DNA from: Mycteria americana
Lineage: Eukaryota; Chordata; Aves; Ciconiiformes; Ciconiidae
Reading direction: 5' to 3'
DNA: 64,000 nt
Assembly (NCBI RefSeq): GCF_035582795.1
Contig: NC_134369.1
Coordinates: forward strand, 54,498,001 to 54,562,000
Position 1 is the first letter of the stretch. The number at the start of each line of letters is the position of its first letter. Both the position numbers and the translations under genes were made by a program. The notes beneath the pieces were generated by a model. The model worked only from the letters and a program-made list of their open reading frames with translations, was not told the origin of the DNA and searched no databases. Below, piece by piece: positions 36,480 to 50,879 of this stretch.

Positions 36480-36970
36480 CCAAACTGCTACAATTAAGGG
36501 GGAAAAAAAAAAGAAACTAGCGTTTCATTGAAGCACCAACTTATTTGCATCCTCATCCGTTGTCACTTTAATATAAGCAAAAATCTTCGGCTGGCTGCTG
36601 TTATTCTTAAATTGGTTTCTGAATCCACCACGAACAGTCAGTTGACAGATGGTAAGTTATAGAGACAGACCAAAATATGATCCGTTTATAACTATATTCA
36701 CTTGCTTCACACACAGCAGCTCGGCTGCTATGGCAATGCAGGTAGCTATGACAACAGTAAACAACCCCAGAACGGCCACTGAATAAGCTGAAAAGAACAT
36801 CTGCCCCAGCAAAGCGTCCCAGCTGCCCTGGGGCGCAACTCGCTAATCGCGCAGTGATGCTGTGCGACAGAGAAAGCCGCCTATGCCATGTCCAAATAAA
36901 TGAAGTGTGCAATTGAAGCAGACATAAAAACGCACACCCTGGCCGACTGCTGCCTCTGTGCTGCTAAACT
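36480..36970. promoter_or_regulatory. Candidate conserved enhancer-like stretch
   Basis: This stretch of about 490 bases has mixed composition and high sequence complexity. It holds an octamer-type ATTTGCAT site (36543-36550), GCTATGGCAATGC and GCTATGACAAC words resembling RFX half-sites, and a CTAATCGCGCAGTGATG block with CpGs. It starts about 475 bases upstream of the 66-nt exon. It looks less degraded than the neighbouring intron. Function is inferred only. Confidence 0.25.
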
Positions 36971-39900
36971 GAATGACTAATGAGTATGCGTTTGTTGTTT
37001 GGGTTTTTTTTTTCCAGCTTGTCAGTATTTATACTAAATTACATACAAAAAAATTCAATTTACTGCTAATAGCTTCACGGCACTTTATTTTGGCTATTAT
37101 GTCAGAAAATTACTTTTCACTGTTAAAAATATATGTATATTGTTCCTTTATACATTTCAAATTTATTTCCAGTAGAGTAATGTGATGTGGTATAAAGTCC
37201 TGCCATTTATTAACAATACAAATGACATTGAGAGATGATTTCAATATCTGCTTAAGCAAAATAGAAATTCACTTGACCAATTCAGAAAAAAAAAGGGATT
37301 TTTTAATTAGTTTAAGTATGTACTATTTTTCTGTGAGTAGCTGGAAATACAATCCTAATGGCTACTCTATTATTTAATTGCTGAAACAGTAAACAGAGCA
37401 ACAGTGTAGCAGGTGTAAAACTAAAGTTGAAGCAGCAGCAGACTAGATTAGTATAGAAGGTGCCCACGTACTAGAAAGCAGGTGCCTGTCTGTCTCCTGG
37501 ACAGGTCAGCATAGCCTTTTCCAAAAGTCACCAGCAGACTCTTCAGAAAAGCAGCTTTACCAACTTATGTTCATCTTCAAGTCTGAAGATACATCAAAAG
37601 CAATATTCCTGCTGCGAGCATCTACGCTGAAAGCGCCATTTCCAAACAGCCTCACCCCCGAACACATGCCATGGTGCAGGACTGGGTCCACACAGCCCAC
37701 ACAGCAGGAGTTTCCCCTTAGCCAAACTGAAGAGGAATAATCTACCTAACAGTAAAAAGCAAGACAAAAAGCAAAGAAGCCTGAGAAATAAAGCCAAACC
37801 AAACCAGAATTCTTCCATCTCTTTCATACCATAAAATCAGAAGATTGTTAGAAGTTGAATTTACTGTATCATAATTCATACAGCCAACTTCAGTATTTAT
37901 CAGCTGTTCCTAAATTTTGTTTTCTTGTTTTACTTTAAATAAGGTCCCACCACTGAGTACCATTGTAGCATAATGCTAATTTTGCTGTTGAAAGAAGAAA
38001 AGGACACAACCAGAAAAAACACAATTCCTGCTGACTTCGGGTTTTGTCTGTGTAACAAACTCTGTGCTTTGAGAGAAAATTGATGCAACCAGTTTATCTT
38101 GAAAGGTACATTCTTAGCCTTTGGACCACTAATGGTACCACCATGTTTCTGTAATGGCTTCACGACACTAACACGAGCTCTTTACAACACACGACTGCAT
38201 CCACAGCAGCTGTTTTCCAAAGCAGAACCATGATTCAAGCACATCCACACCTGCTATGGTGTCTAGCTCTGTTTCTATTGGTATATTCTTGAAGAAACCA
38301 GACAGCTATTCCATAACGCCTTGGCAGAGGTAAGAGGGCTTGGCAACATGCACGCAGGGTGGTGTCAGTAGGATCCAGGACAATGCGCTTTGGGTCGTTC
38401 TTCTGCAGAGAGAGAAAAAAAAAGGAGGGTCTGGCTGCACAAGGAAGTCAAGGGCCGAGGGCCAGCAGTCAGAGACTGCACAAAGAGGCGCACAAGCAAC
38501 GTCCAAGGGCAAACTGAAAGGCCAGTTCATTCTTGCGCGGCATTTATGCTCGCCATTTGGAAGTGTTCTCCTGAGAAGGACGTCAGGTAGAAGAGCCAAG
38601 AAGTAGTCATGAGGAACAGCACTGAAGGCAGATGAATGAAGGGTGCCTTTCCTTGGACTGGCATTTCCTGCTTAGACTCCTGGTACCCACCAGTGCCCCA
38701 TGCTGATGGCCCCTTCCCCACAGCTGGAGTCTTCCTGAAGCCTCTTCCATGCGGATCCTCTCATTTCTAGCGGTAAGGGCTGACCTCGCATGGCAGCCCA
38801 ACCAGACTGGTAACTGGATGCTCTCCCTTCTACCTGCCCGTCTGCGTTTGTGAATCTGTGGATTTCATAACTTGAGATCTCTGCCCTACCCAAAGCCTGT
38901 GATCAACGTAAAAGCTCCTGAAGTTATTAACAGTGGGTGGTTAGTGAAAAATGATTGCAGGCACAGCTTTCCCTAGGAAACCAGGTTAAAAATAACTTTA
39001 CATACAAAGTTTTGGAATTTAGAAAATTAAGTATTTAAATGAATACATTCTGGTTTCTTTCTGCTAATTAAAGTAAGTGGTGAACTGACTGCATACACAA
39101 ACTGTATGTTCATTTTTTGCTAGTGGAAAGTAGAAGGTGCCCAGCTTTCCCAGTGAAAGAGGAAAGTAAAGAACAACAACGAAGAAGGAGGACTGTGGGT
39201 GTTGTACGAAAAAGGAAGAGTACGTCAAAGTCTCAAACAGGCAACATCAGAGAGCGACAAAAAAACAGTGACAAAAATTGCCAGCAGCCACAGCTCTCCC
39301 TTAACAGACAGCTCCTGTCTATGCACTCAGTGCTTCACGCTACAATCTGAAGTTTCAGTGCTTGGTCCCTCATCCACCAGGTGTCCTTCACAGGGTATCA
39401 GAAAGGACCTGGAAGAAACTTTAAGCACTTACACAAATTCAGAAGCATGAAAGCATACATCCCAATGCAGTTCAAAGCCAACAAGGGGTAGGAACTCCAC
39501 CACAGCCGCAGTACCTCCCCTTGCAGTGGGAGCCTACTGTTATTTTTGCCAGCATTGCTTTCAAAGACAAGACTTCTTTTGATGAAGATGCTACCAACAA
39601 AGGATAAGTCACAAACCTCATGGCTCAATGCTGTTGGCTGCATTTTAGATTCAAGCCCCTATTCAGCAAAGTGTTCAAAAGTGAACACCAAATCGGTAAA
39701 CTGCATCTAGTTCTTTCACTGAAGAACTAACCTACAATTTATCACTCTGTGGAATTACGATCTAGTGCATATTGTCAAGACGTGCTTTGAGCCAAACTTC
39801 ACTCTGCACATTCTGCATAGATCAGAATCTATCCTGCATGGACATGTGAAGTGGCGAAATAGTAGGCATGAAATATTTTGGCATGAGATTACATACAAAC

Positions 39901-42900
39901 ATTCAGCAATGCAGAGGGTAACCCTCAGGTAATAGACTGTTTATTCTAGAATTGACAAAAAATAATTAAAACCAAACAGGGTACCTGAGAAAGCCGGATG
40001 TGACAGCTGTCCTTTTATTATGTTTGTGATCTCTGATCCGAGTTCATTTCATAGAGAGAGGAAGTGTTTTATAGTAATTCATATTATTTTGATATTTTTA
40101 TTTCAAACTTTGATCTGATTTCACGGAATGCTTCCAACCCATCCCCTTCCAACTAAATCGTAATAAAAATTAGGGTAACACAGTCCCTCTTGATTTTGCT
40201 AGAGGGTATTTATTTTTACAGCCATACTGTAAGGTTTTAAAGAAAATAGCAGCTGAAGCAGTTCAAAGCAACCATGGCCTGAATTTTCCAGCACAGATGC
40301 CTAGAGAGAGGCACTTAAGATGCATATTTAGGTACTACTAAAATGTTACTGCCAACTGATGTAAAAAACATAGTTAGTAAATAAACTGCACCATCTGTAC
40401 ACTACAACCATTGCCATGTTATCTCATCAGAAAGGAATTTATAAGATCTTCTTTTAATTTAAAGTTACTACATCTAAAATAGAACTATTTTTGTAAAGAA
40501 TTTCACTTCACCATTCAGCATGCTAGCTTTTGGCCCCTTCTACTTCTGCCTCAGCATCCTCCACTGCCTTTTTCCATTCAAGTGCTCTACTCTAGCTGGA
40601 ATGCATAAAACTTACTGCCACTGTACTCAGAAGATAAAAGTCCAGTTTATTCCTTTTCTACAAGATCAGTCTTTTTACTCCCTGCTTCAATTCCTAGCAC
40701 AGCCCATCCCTACGTGTTTTTTGTGAACTGATACTTTGAGATGTTCTCAATTTTCAACTGCAGGAAAATGTTGCAAAAGCAACACTCTGTCTTCCACCTT
40801 TTACCTTCAGGCTTATTAAACTGCAACAGAGCAAATAGCAGCTTGCCCCTATTTAACTTGTCTGTTAATAGATGTGCCTTTTCCCTTCCCACATCATGAT
40901 GGTTAACCTTGGTATGAGTCAGGTTAGGTCAAAGACATAGAGAATAATTAACAGAGTGAAGGCTTTTTTTCTATGTTTGTTTTTTCTTTGTGTTTTTTTC
41001 CTATTTTTAATTTATTTTGCCTGATGACAGAATAAGAACATAGCTGTTAAAATAAAACTGCAATGTGCAAGATAGAAAGAAATACCTGAAGAGAACTGTA
41101 AGTACTGTAACTCTGTCAAACTCCTTGGTGTAGGATGCCACTGAGTCCACTTCTGAAATATTTAAATAAGGTTGAGTAGAGCTCTTAAAATAAACAGAAT
41201 ACTTGTGGAAGTGTATGGTAAACCAATAGGATTCAGAACCAAGATCTTGGGAAGAAACAAGAAATTACATCCATACCTCAACAACAGTGCACAAAAGACC
41301 AAGAATGAGAATTCTGGAAGCTATATAACAGAGGCCAGGAGGAAGCAATTTCACTAGCAATACAAAACTGGTCTGGCAGTCACAGTGGTTCTCCCACTCC
41401 TTTGAAAGGATCTAGTATGAGACACAGAAGAAAGGTACGGGTCTAAACAAACCAGTCATTTTTCCTGTTTTTTAAGTTCATTTCTGGCACTGCCAAGTAA
41501 GCTAAGGCACAAATTATTCTGAGACGTCTAATTTTCAAATACAGAACATTTATGACAGAAACCTTCTTCCTGCTCCTCTATTTCATTAAATTTGTACCAT
41601 CATGAAGCTACACACACAATTTCCATTCTCTAACAATACCATTTTATCAGCTGAAAAACTGTATAAACAAACAGTTACAACATATATTCTTGTTAAAAAT
41701 ATTAGCTTTAATATAAAGAAAGGTAGGAGAAAGAGTTACAGAAGGTCTTACACATGCCCAAACGCAAAGAGGTTCATCTATCATTTGGAAAGCTGCATGA
41801 AACCAAAACATATCACCCTAACTTTTCATCTCAGTAGTAAAGATTAAGATCAATTAACTGTTAAAAGAAAGACTCACAACACTGAAATATGTTTTACCAG
41901 TGCAATATAAAAGTCTTTTAAGAGACAGCTGACTAAAGAGAGAGTAGATAGACACCTTATACATAAAAATGGCATATTATAATACATTCTCTGCTTAAAA
42001 ACAGGGCAAGAGATTTTTGCTTTTGTTTTGTTCCTTTATGTTTATAAGAATTTTTCCTTTTGGAGTACATTACTGGGAAGCTTAATTTTCAGTGCTGAAG
42101 GATGCAAAAGTAAAATTTACCCATCACAAAGGCAACAGTAAAGTCTTTTTTGACTCCATCCAGCCTGTGCAGCTTATAGTACTGAACGAAAACATCAGCT
42201 GGAGAAAGCACTAGCCAGCGAGCCCAGCACAGAAGAAGAGAGAAACAATTTGCTGTTCCATCACGAACTTACCTGATTTGTGATCAGGAATTTCAACCAT
42301 CTTCTTAACTGATTGCTGCAGCCTCAGCTTCTACAGTGGAAGACGGGATTATGAGGGCTGTAACTCCTTGCAGCCTTACAGGTTGTACACATTTTTTTTT
42401 GACCAAAGGATACACATACACACAAACATACGTGCTCTTTGTCCCCAGTTAGGCAGGTGTGTGTTATCTCTAACTGAGACATCAAGGTCATCATTGCTCA
42501 AGCTCAAGCCTTCATAATGTCCCTGCTGCTAACAATAGGTTTTTCTTCCAGCAAAGTGGGAGGACGGCTGACAGGAGGAAGCCCTCTACAAAACTCTGAC
42601 CATTTAAGACCAAATAAACCATATCTTACTGTCCCATACAAGTGTTTGTTGTATGTCAGCACTCATTTCTCTCTCATGCTATTTCAAAATGCATTTGTGT
42701 CCACTTGATCTTGAGAACCGAGTATGTCTTTCAGTCCAGCAAGCGCAAGACATCCTGACTGGAAAAGAACCAACGCATCTCGCATAGCCCGAGTGACCCT
42801 TGGGGAAATGCTTACAGTGCCCCCTCTCTCAGCCACTGGTTCTGCAGGAAAAGGTGACTTTTGGGTACTTTCACTGCAAGATGAGTCTTCAGGAGGGCTT

Positions 42901-45900
42901 CACCCAAACATCCCAACTACTGGAACCACCACAGCACAACCCACAGCATGAACATGGCAGGGGAAGGCGAACATAAATTCCACACCGGTTTCAGAATCCA
43001 GAAAGCAAAGGGGAAAATGTGAGATAAACATGAAAACAACAGTGAGAAAGGTATTTCAGGGATTTGAAGGAAAAAAATGCTACTAATGATGAGAAAAGGG
43101 GTCAGGCATGTGACATCGCCAGTGAAAGGACTGTATATAGTCTAAGTAGGGAGCCAAATGCAGTCTAAAACCAAAAACAAGAGCAGAAAAGGTGAACAAA
43201 AGACCCAACAGCTAAAATAGCTGTGTGCTAATAACGCAGGCAGACTGACATAATAAAAGAGGAACTCAAGGCACTAGTGTTATTACAGGACAATTCACAA
43301 ACAGGGTAGAACAGCAATTATTATTGAAACAGGTGTCAAAAGGTCTGTGCTTTTCAAGGAAAAAAAATAGGGGGTTTATACGGAAGGATACTGTCATGCA
43401 GTAACAAAACAGCAGACTTCGGAAATAAAGAAAGAAGAAAATAGAGTTTGTTTGGAAATGCTGTGGAAAGACAGTCAAAGAAGACTTCTAAGAGAGAGAC
43501 ACTGGGTCTGCTCTTGACTTCTTGCACCAGATATGGGTCTGGATAGAGCTCTGCATCATTAAAGAAATGGGAATTATGTCAACACGGGAGACCAACTTCA
43601 TAGTACAGATTGGAGAACAAATGCTATTAACCATGGCAAGGCCAGTTATTCCTGGATGTGACAGCTGACAAGTTTCTTTATCCACGTTGCTGAATGAACA
43701 AGAATAGATTCTTTTCTGCTCTTTATCTTAAGTAACGAGAATGACTTTGGAACAGGGGACCATGAAATGATTCAGTTTAGATTAAGTGGGAAGGATAACA
43801 GCAAGCCTAATTTTGTTTAAGATCTATGATTTCCAAAGAGCAAGTTTTGATGAACTAAATGGTTCCTCTGAAACCTCTGGAAAACAGACTGAGCTGAGGA
43901 ACCCTAGACCTCAGCCTGGGGAAGGCTGCACCTCCTCCAAGTCACTGTGCAAAGAGCTTGCTCCAACTTGTATCCTGAGAAAAGTAGGAAAGATTCATTC
44001 TTTGAAAAAAAGAACAAAAAAGCTAAAAAAACAAGCTGGACAACTGAACTGACACGGAAACCTACTTTAGGAGAGAAAACAAAGCTTGGCTTGCTCAGTT
44101 AAGCAAAACAAAGGCAGAAAAGAAGTAAGACTCTATCAATACGATGAGGTCACCATGGGATGCAGGGAGGGAAAGCAAAGAAGAACAACTATTAAGTTTA
44201 AAGACAGCTTCAGTGAAGCAACATTGGCTGAAGACAGACTGGTAACCAGAACATTTCTAGACAACAGAGCAATGGTATTTTGGAAAACTCTCCTAACAGG
44301 AGCTGGAACAAAGTAAAAAGATTGAATGTGAGTTTTCAGAAGTATTGATGCAATGTTGCTGCTCACAACGTGACCCAGGGAAAGGGACTCTCCAGAAGCT
44401 GCCTTCCGAACTGTGCTTCTCTAGGGCTGGTAAGCCCTCTGCAAAACTATGACACAGAGGGAAAGAGCACAAAAACACAGTCATGAAGAAACTATGCCAG
44501 TGGAAGCCCATTTGTAGAGAGGCTTATTTACATAAACCTGCAGAAGCACCAGGATGATGTCTGACACTCCAGGACCAGACTTCACACCACTTCATGACAA
44601 AGCTGACCTGCACAAAGCTTACGGGCAGTGCTACGGACAGACAGGACCCATGCCTATCAGCTTCCAGTGTGCGATGTGCCCTGAGCTGCTGAACTCAGGT
44701 GGGATGCCTGAAGCTTGGTGGCTATCTGCACTTGGACGAGAGCAGCACAGAGCTGGAGCCTCATACCTGACAGTCAACGCAACGCGAGTGGTGAGGTAGG
44801 CCCACAGCTGTCATACACGGCTGGCCTGAGCTCTGTGGCAGCAGCCTTAAGCATGTAAGCAAGACTCCCGGCATTATGAAGAGGAGCTGGCCAGAGGCTA
44901 CTCCAGTAGCACTCGAACCACGGCACTATGAAGGAAAGCCAGTGAGCAAGCCACGTGAGACCTGGCTTGCAAGTGGTCTCAGCTCTCCCCTTGCACTCCC
45001 ATGCCTGCATATAAACTTCTGTTCAGACTCTTGCCTTCTCTCTTCTGCTTTTCTCTGCAGGACAGCAGAGCAGGTCCAGGCAGGAAGGTGCAGAGAGGTG
45101 CCAGCAGGCAGAGCCTTGTACGTGGGGAACTGGGAGAACCAGAAGGGAAGGACGGTGGCCCACAGCTTAGGGAGGTCTGTGCACAGGGGCTTCTTCGTGA
45201 ACCCAGGAAAGGCTGGAAGAATCAGCTGCAAGTCCAACAGTTCCCACTCTGGTGTATGCTGTGCAATCCTGGGTTTCAAGGTGTGGAAGTAGGTGGGACA
45301 GCTAGAATTGCCACCAGAAGTATGTTAAAACAGTATGAGCATGACCAACCAGCAGGTACACAGACAGGCAGGCATGCAGTCTGCTGGGGCTCAACTCCAT
45401 ACCACACAGCCATGATAGCCAGCCAAGGCTTGCCCTCCAGTTCCAGATTAGGTGTTTTTTTCCCCAGGAGGGACAGTGGATAAATGGAGGTGCGTTAATA
45501 CTAATTCTTGAGTAAAGTCACACCTGAGAGAACAGATTACTTTTTGTTTGTAGAATTATGTCCAAGACAGGCAGGCATATTATAAATAAAGAAAAATCAA
45601 AGTCTGTACCGTTTACTTCCTTTCTTCCTAAGATTGAGGCCAACTAACAGTCACTAGTATGAATCAATCAATAAACATATAAATCAAATCACTAGTTTTG
45701 AAAACCTATTATTAAACACATTGGAAAACCCTGCTGGGGCAACTCTTTCTCCCTTGCCAACCTTTTGCAAGTGTATCCCCATTAAAGACCAACAGCACTA
45801 GACACAAACTTACCCAAACAGAAGCAGACTAAAGCCTGTTTTCCATCAGAGCGCTTGACAATCATTATTTTGCATTTCTGTGAGCCAGCCCCAGCCTGTA

Positions 45901-48900
45901 CGTGGAGATGCCAAAGACTCGCCCAGGTCTGTGGATGACGGCTGAGCACTCTCCACAGGCAGTGATGTTCAACATGGCTGGAACAAGCTGCTCTTCTGCT
46001 TCTCAGAAGGAAATCAATGGAGGAGGGAAGACAGCCCCAGCAACACTGCCATCATCTGACAAAACTGGTTCCACTCTTCCTGCAATACTCCTTCTAAAGT
46101 TCCTTAATTTTCAAATAAAGGAAAAAACAGAAGAGCAGGAATCTAGTGTTTAGGGCCTTTTGACTTTTTTTGCTGGAGAGCTTCCCAAGTGGGCTGAGGG
46201 ATGAGATGTAGGCCAATGGTAAGGCAGTGCAGGAGCTAACATCGTTTTTGAAGAATTATTATAAAGACATATGAAAATAAAGATAGCCTTTGAAGATCTT
46301 GACATTCCCACTGCAGACGTCTACAAGATAACCAATAGAGTAGCAGAATTACTTTCTAATTACAACAATCAATATTCTGAGACCATACTGGCCTTTTTTA
46401 GTGAAAGCTCCTGCTGAAAGCAACACAGTGAACATAGGCTGCCTGAGCACTGAAGAGACTTCAAGAGTGAAATTAGTCAGCCTTAGGTTAGGGCTTTAAC
46501 TTAGCTTAAATAGCATACGTAATAATAGGATTTATTTAAAACAACTGCAACACAGTTTGTCTAGACTAAACATTACATCCTAGTTATTAGGGTTTTTTTG
46601 TTTCTTACTTCAATACTTCATAGAAGAGATTTTGTAGTAGACATGTTGTAAACCTGAAAAAAAACCTATCAAACTTGCTTTTGCTTACATTTTTCTTGAA
46701 TTCAGTTACATATGCATCTAAGATCTTCCAGTAAACACTTTGCTAATGCAACAATTTAGTACCATCTGTGCTATATAGTAGCAAACATGTAAGTTAAATA
46801 TTGGCTTCGCTGGAATTTTTTACTTAAACATTTGAAAAACAGAGGAAATATGAAATGCCATGAACCAAAATGTGGCGAGAGAATAATTCACTCGTGTCTC
46901 TGGAAGGCGAGCACTAAAACAAGACTTTGCAGCTAAGTTGCATTTACAGGTCCCTTGGATGCCTCTAACGTGCCAAACTGCTATCACGTAGCTCCTCTCT
47001 ATCCAAAACGGTTGAAATAACCTTTTACTTACTATTATCTGTTTTGTTTTAATTAAAAAAGAAGGGGAGACACAGGATTCCACTTCTGCAAACCTCTGAT
47101 TTGCTATGAACGATCCTGTCAAAACTCTTTGGACTCTCCATTGCTGCTAGCTGACAGGCAAGATTATCGGAGGAGTAAGGAACGGGCTGAATACAACCAG
47201 AATTCCTTTGCAAACTCTTTCAGCTGAAAGGTGTAGAGCGTATTTACTTCACAAAACAGAGTGGGTAAGCTAAGGGGCTCTCGTCCCATTCTCTTTATGC
47301 GGTGAACGGGGACCCAAACTGACCATGTGCACAGGCTGTGCCTAAAAGAAGTTGGTGGACGGTTAAAAAAAAAAATGAAATGAAGCTTTATCCAGATAGT
47401 AGTGAGAGCTGTGGCTGTAATCCAGGAAAGCACTTATATGTGTATACAAGCCAGAGAATGAGTAGTCCCCGTGGAAGAGGATCAGAGTACCAGCATCCTG
47501 CAGGGCTCAGCCCCAGACTGGAACAGCTGGGCAGCTTAACTATAGCTCAGGACAGTTTTGTAAAAACATTAGTGCTTTCATTAACGAGAATTACAAGTGT
47601 CTTTTGCGCCATTCTCATGGGCACACAGCAAGGCCGGAGAGGAAACCACCTTTTAAATGGTGCTAGATCTCGTTTCCCCTGCAGCTCCCCAGCATAGCTC
47701 CCCATCCCAGGCAGCCGTGTCCCTGCTGGGGAGGAACGGCTGTCGCTCCAGCCAAGCAGGCAGTATGACAAAAGCCGCCACGAAGAAAGGGAGGGCTTGC
47801 TTTTAGTGAGTATGAAGTCTTCTTGTCAATTTTGCGTTTACACCCAAATAGAAAAAATGCCCCACATTTCTTTTCGTACTCCAAAATTTCCACAAACTCT
47901 AGTGAGAGCTGGTTTATTGATTTTAACCCCGAGTTTCTGTAATCCTTGTCAGTGCAGCACGCAGGCATCTCTCTGGCCTTTTAGAGTTCTGCTTCATGTA
48001 CGTACAGCAAACGGTTCATACTAACTCTGCCAGCTCAAACTCAATTTACTAGCATGATCTGTGCGTCAGATCTGTGTGTCTGTGAGAGCAAAGCACCGGC
48101 TGTCTAGGGAAACAAATCTTAATACTGTTTGGTAATCAGATCGATTACAACAAAACAAAAAAAGAGAGAACACATTCATCTTGCCCCCCTCCCCATCCCT
48201 GCCTCTCTGCGGCTGATCTGTAACGATCGCCTGCCCTCTCATGGGAGAGTCAAGCGGGCTGACTACCCACCACCGTCCAGACCCATGCCATGACCCTTCC
48301 ACGGCCAGAAGATGAAGAGTTTCTAAGCACCCCAGTGCCTGTCAAAGACTTCCCTGCCCACTCAGAACCGCCCTGCTTCTCTTCTTCCTGCCTCCAGCAG
48401 GGGGTAGAAAAATCTCAAAGTGTAAGGGGTGGCGGACCTCCAGAAAAGCAAATGCAAAAAGAAAAAAGCTCCTATGTAGTTTTCATTTTAATGCCATCAT
48501 TTATAGGCAAACAGCTGTCTTTCACACAGTCAGGAATAGAACTAAAAGCCTTATAGGGATCCTTTCCTCTCCCCTCCCCTAGCACATACCTGATGCCCCA
48601 GTTTAGAAACAATTCTTCATAAATCTGGTGCAGCATTTCATCTGGTAAACAAACACGCTAATGGCATGTATTACAGTCTTTGGAAAGCCTTTGTTATAAA
48701 AGCCACAAATATTCTTCCATTGGGAACACACCAACAAAAATAGTTCAATTTTATGCAAAATTGTCAGTGAAATTCCAGTAAAGTTAAAGACCTGGTAGTT
48801 ACAGGACTCCTTAGTGCAGGAAACCAAGTGCTAGATTGTACAACAATCATACAGTTATGGAAAACTGTAAAGCCTTAAAATGCCTGGAGATAAGTCATAC

Positions 48901-50879
48901 TGCTCACTTGTTTCAGAGGAGACTGACAGTGGTAATTATGCCTGATGTAAAATCAATGTTGCTGGACTGGATGTTGGCTCGGAAGGGCCTGGAATATATA
49001 AACCCCCAAACTCTTAATGATGGGAAAGCATTGAGCTACATCTTCCTTTATCAGGGATGAATGTAAGCAGCTCCTTTACTTTTAGTTTCAAGGCAAAATA
49101 TCTGGAAACATGTTTGAGGTTCGTTTTCATGTCATTATTGGGTATTTTAACAGAAGTGTGAGGATGTATTTGCGATGTTACAAAGAGTTTATTTATAAAG
49201 TTAGTTTTAGAAGTGGGAAAAAACTTCCTTTTCTACTCTTCTCATATCAGCCAGCAACATCAAATCTGATCTGGCCCTCAATCACGATAATGCAGCACAG
49301 CTTGCTTAGGCTTTTTACTGATGGGACTGCTTTGAGATTGCTAGAAAGGATGCTGATGAGTATTAACTATGATGTCTGTCATTTTGTATCTCTGGGTAAT
49401 CCTACAGCTCTATCATTATGATAGCAGAGTGCCTCTCAAGAATTTAAACACAGAAATTCTCTCTTTTCTTTCCAAACTTTTAGATTACGTAGTCTGACTA
49501 AGGGTATATGTGTACATCAAAGAAAAACAGACACACACGCACGTACAAGGTATTGGAGAAAAAGCGCAGAAGGCAGAAAAATGAATTTTGCAGCAAAACC
49601 TGTGATAACACTCTGGCTGAGCATGTATTCTACGTGAACTCCACCTTCTATGGTCCTCAAAACTAAGGCTACACTGCAACGTAATTACTGAAGGAGGTCA
49701 CAGCTTTTCGGGGCAAAACTGGAGGAAATCTCTTGGAAAACTCTGACTATTTGGACAACTATGTTGGCTTTCCAGGCTGGAAACTAAACAGATACCTTCA
49801 TAAGAGCCTCTATACAACATAGCAGAAAATTTTCTTTTAAATCAGCTGAAGGGTTCTGTCAGAGCAGCAAATCCATTTTTTCTGGAAAGTCATGTAAGAG
49901 TATATATTCCACCCAGACCAACAGAGAGGGTCTAAGTCCACTGTTACAGACAGATGGTAGCAGATACTTCTTACTGGCCTAGCAAAATGGGCATCCAATA
50001 GCTCTGAAAAACTGAAAGGCCCCCAGAGCAGAGGCAGAAGCAACAGTCTGCCACAGAAAGGACATCTCCTAGTGCTGCCCCATCTTTTCCACCACCACAC
50101 TTTTGTCATTTGCTCACAGAAATCTGGATTTGCTAAAACAGACCAAAGCCCTGATTGGAAAGTGCTGCAGGACTGCCCCGCATGTTGGCTGATGCTGTCA
50201 TCCCCATGAGATGAGATGCACAAATCTTACATCACCACAGTGCCACCAGCTGACCAAATCTAGAGGAAGCTCCTCACTGACCCCACACAGATGTTTAGTC
50301 TTCTCCAAATTTGCTTGTTTGCACCTGTTCTTATCAAACCAACCCTTACCTTGCTTTACTAATGCAGCTAGCGAAGAGCAGCTGACTACAATCACCTCTG
50401 AATTTCACAAGATGGCAAAACAGTTTTCCTTTCAGATACCTTAACCCATTAGTGACTTGCCCCTCTTTACCCCACAGAATGCAATCAAAAACACGTTTTT
50501 GGTCAAACCTTTCGTAATACTTAAACATCGCTCCCCTCCAATTTGCCTTTCTATTTTCCTGTTCCTCTTTGGCATGTATCAGTCCTTCCAGCAGGCTCCT
50601 TCCCTTTTTCCACATGGATAAGTGCGTGGTGCCCATCGCCGTGGTACCAGAGCTCCTCACCACCAGGCAGATGCACCAACACGCCCTGCCCAAGACCCCC
50701 AGCAAGGCTGGGACAGGGCTGGGGCCTGAGTTTTGGGGGTGTTGGAAACACAGCCCCTCTGGGGCAGACAGCCGTAGCTGAACACTGAAATACAATGCGT
50801 TAATAAGTAGGTCAGCTTGTTCCTATAAAAGTAACAGGTTTAATGCCGACTGTGCCTGCCAGCAGGAGTAGCAAGCGAC

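Noticed and set aside
38306..38599. Minus-strand frame containing a segment reading NDPKRIVLDPTDTT, after CTGCAG
   Set aside because: Briefly resembles an exon, but only about 20 codons look protein-like. No family was recognised, no donor was found in phase, and the plus strand has overlapping frames.
50346..50795. 149-residue minus-strand frame
   Set aside because: It overlaps other frames in a locally GC-rich stretch, with no domain or splice support recognised.
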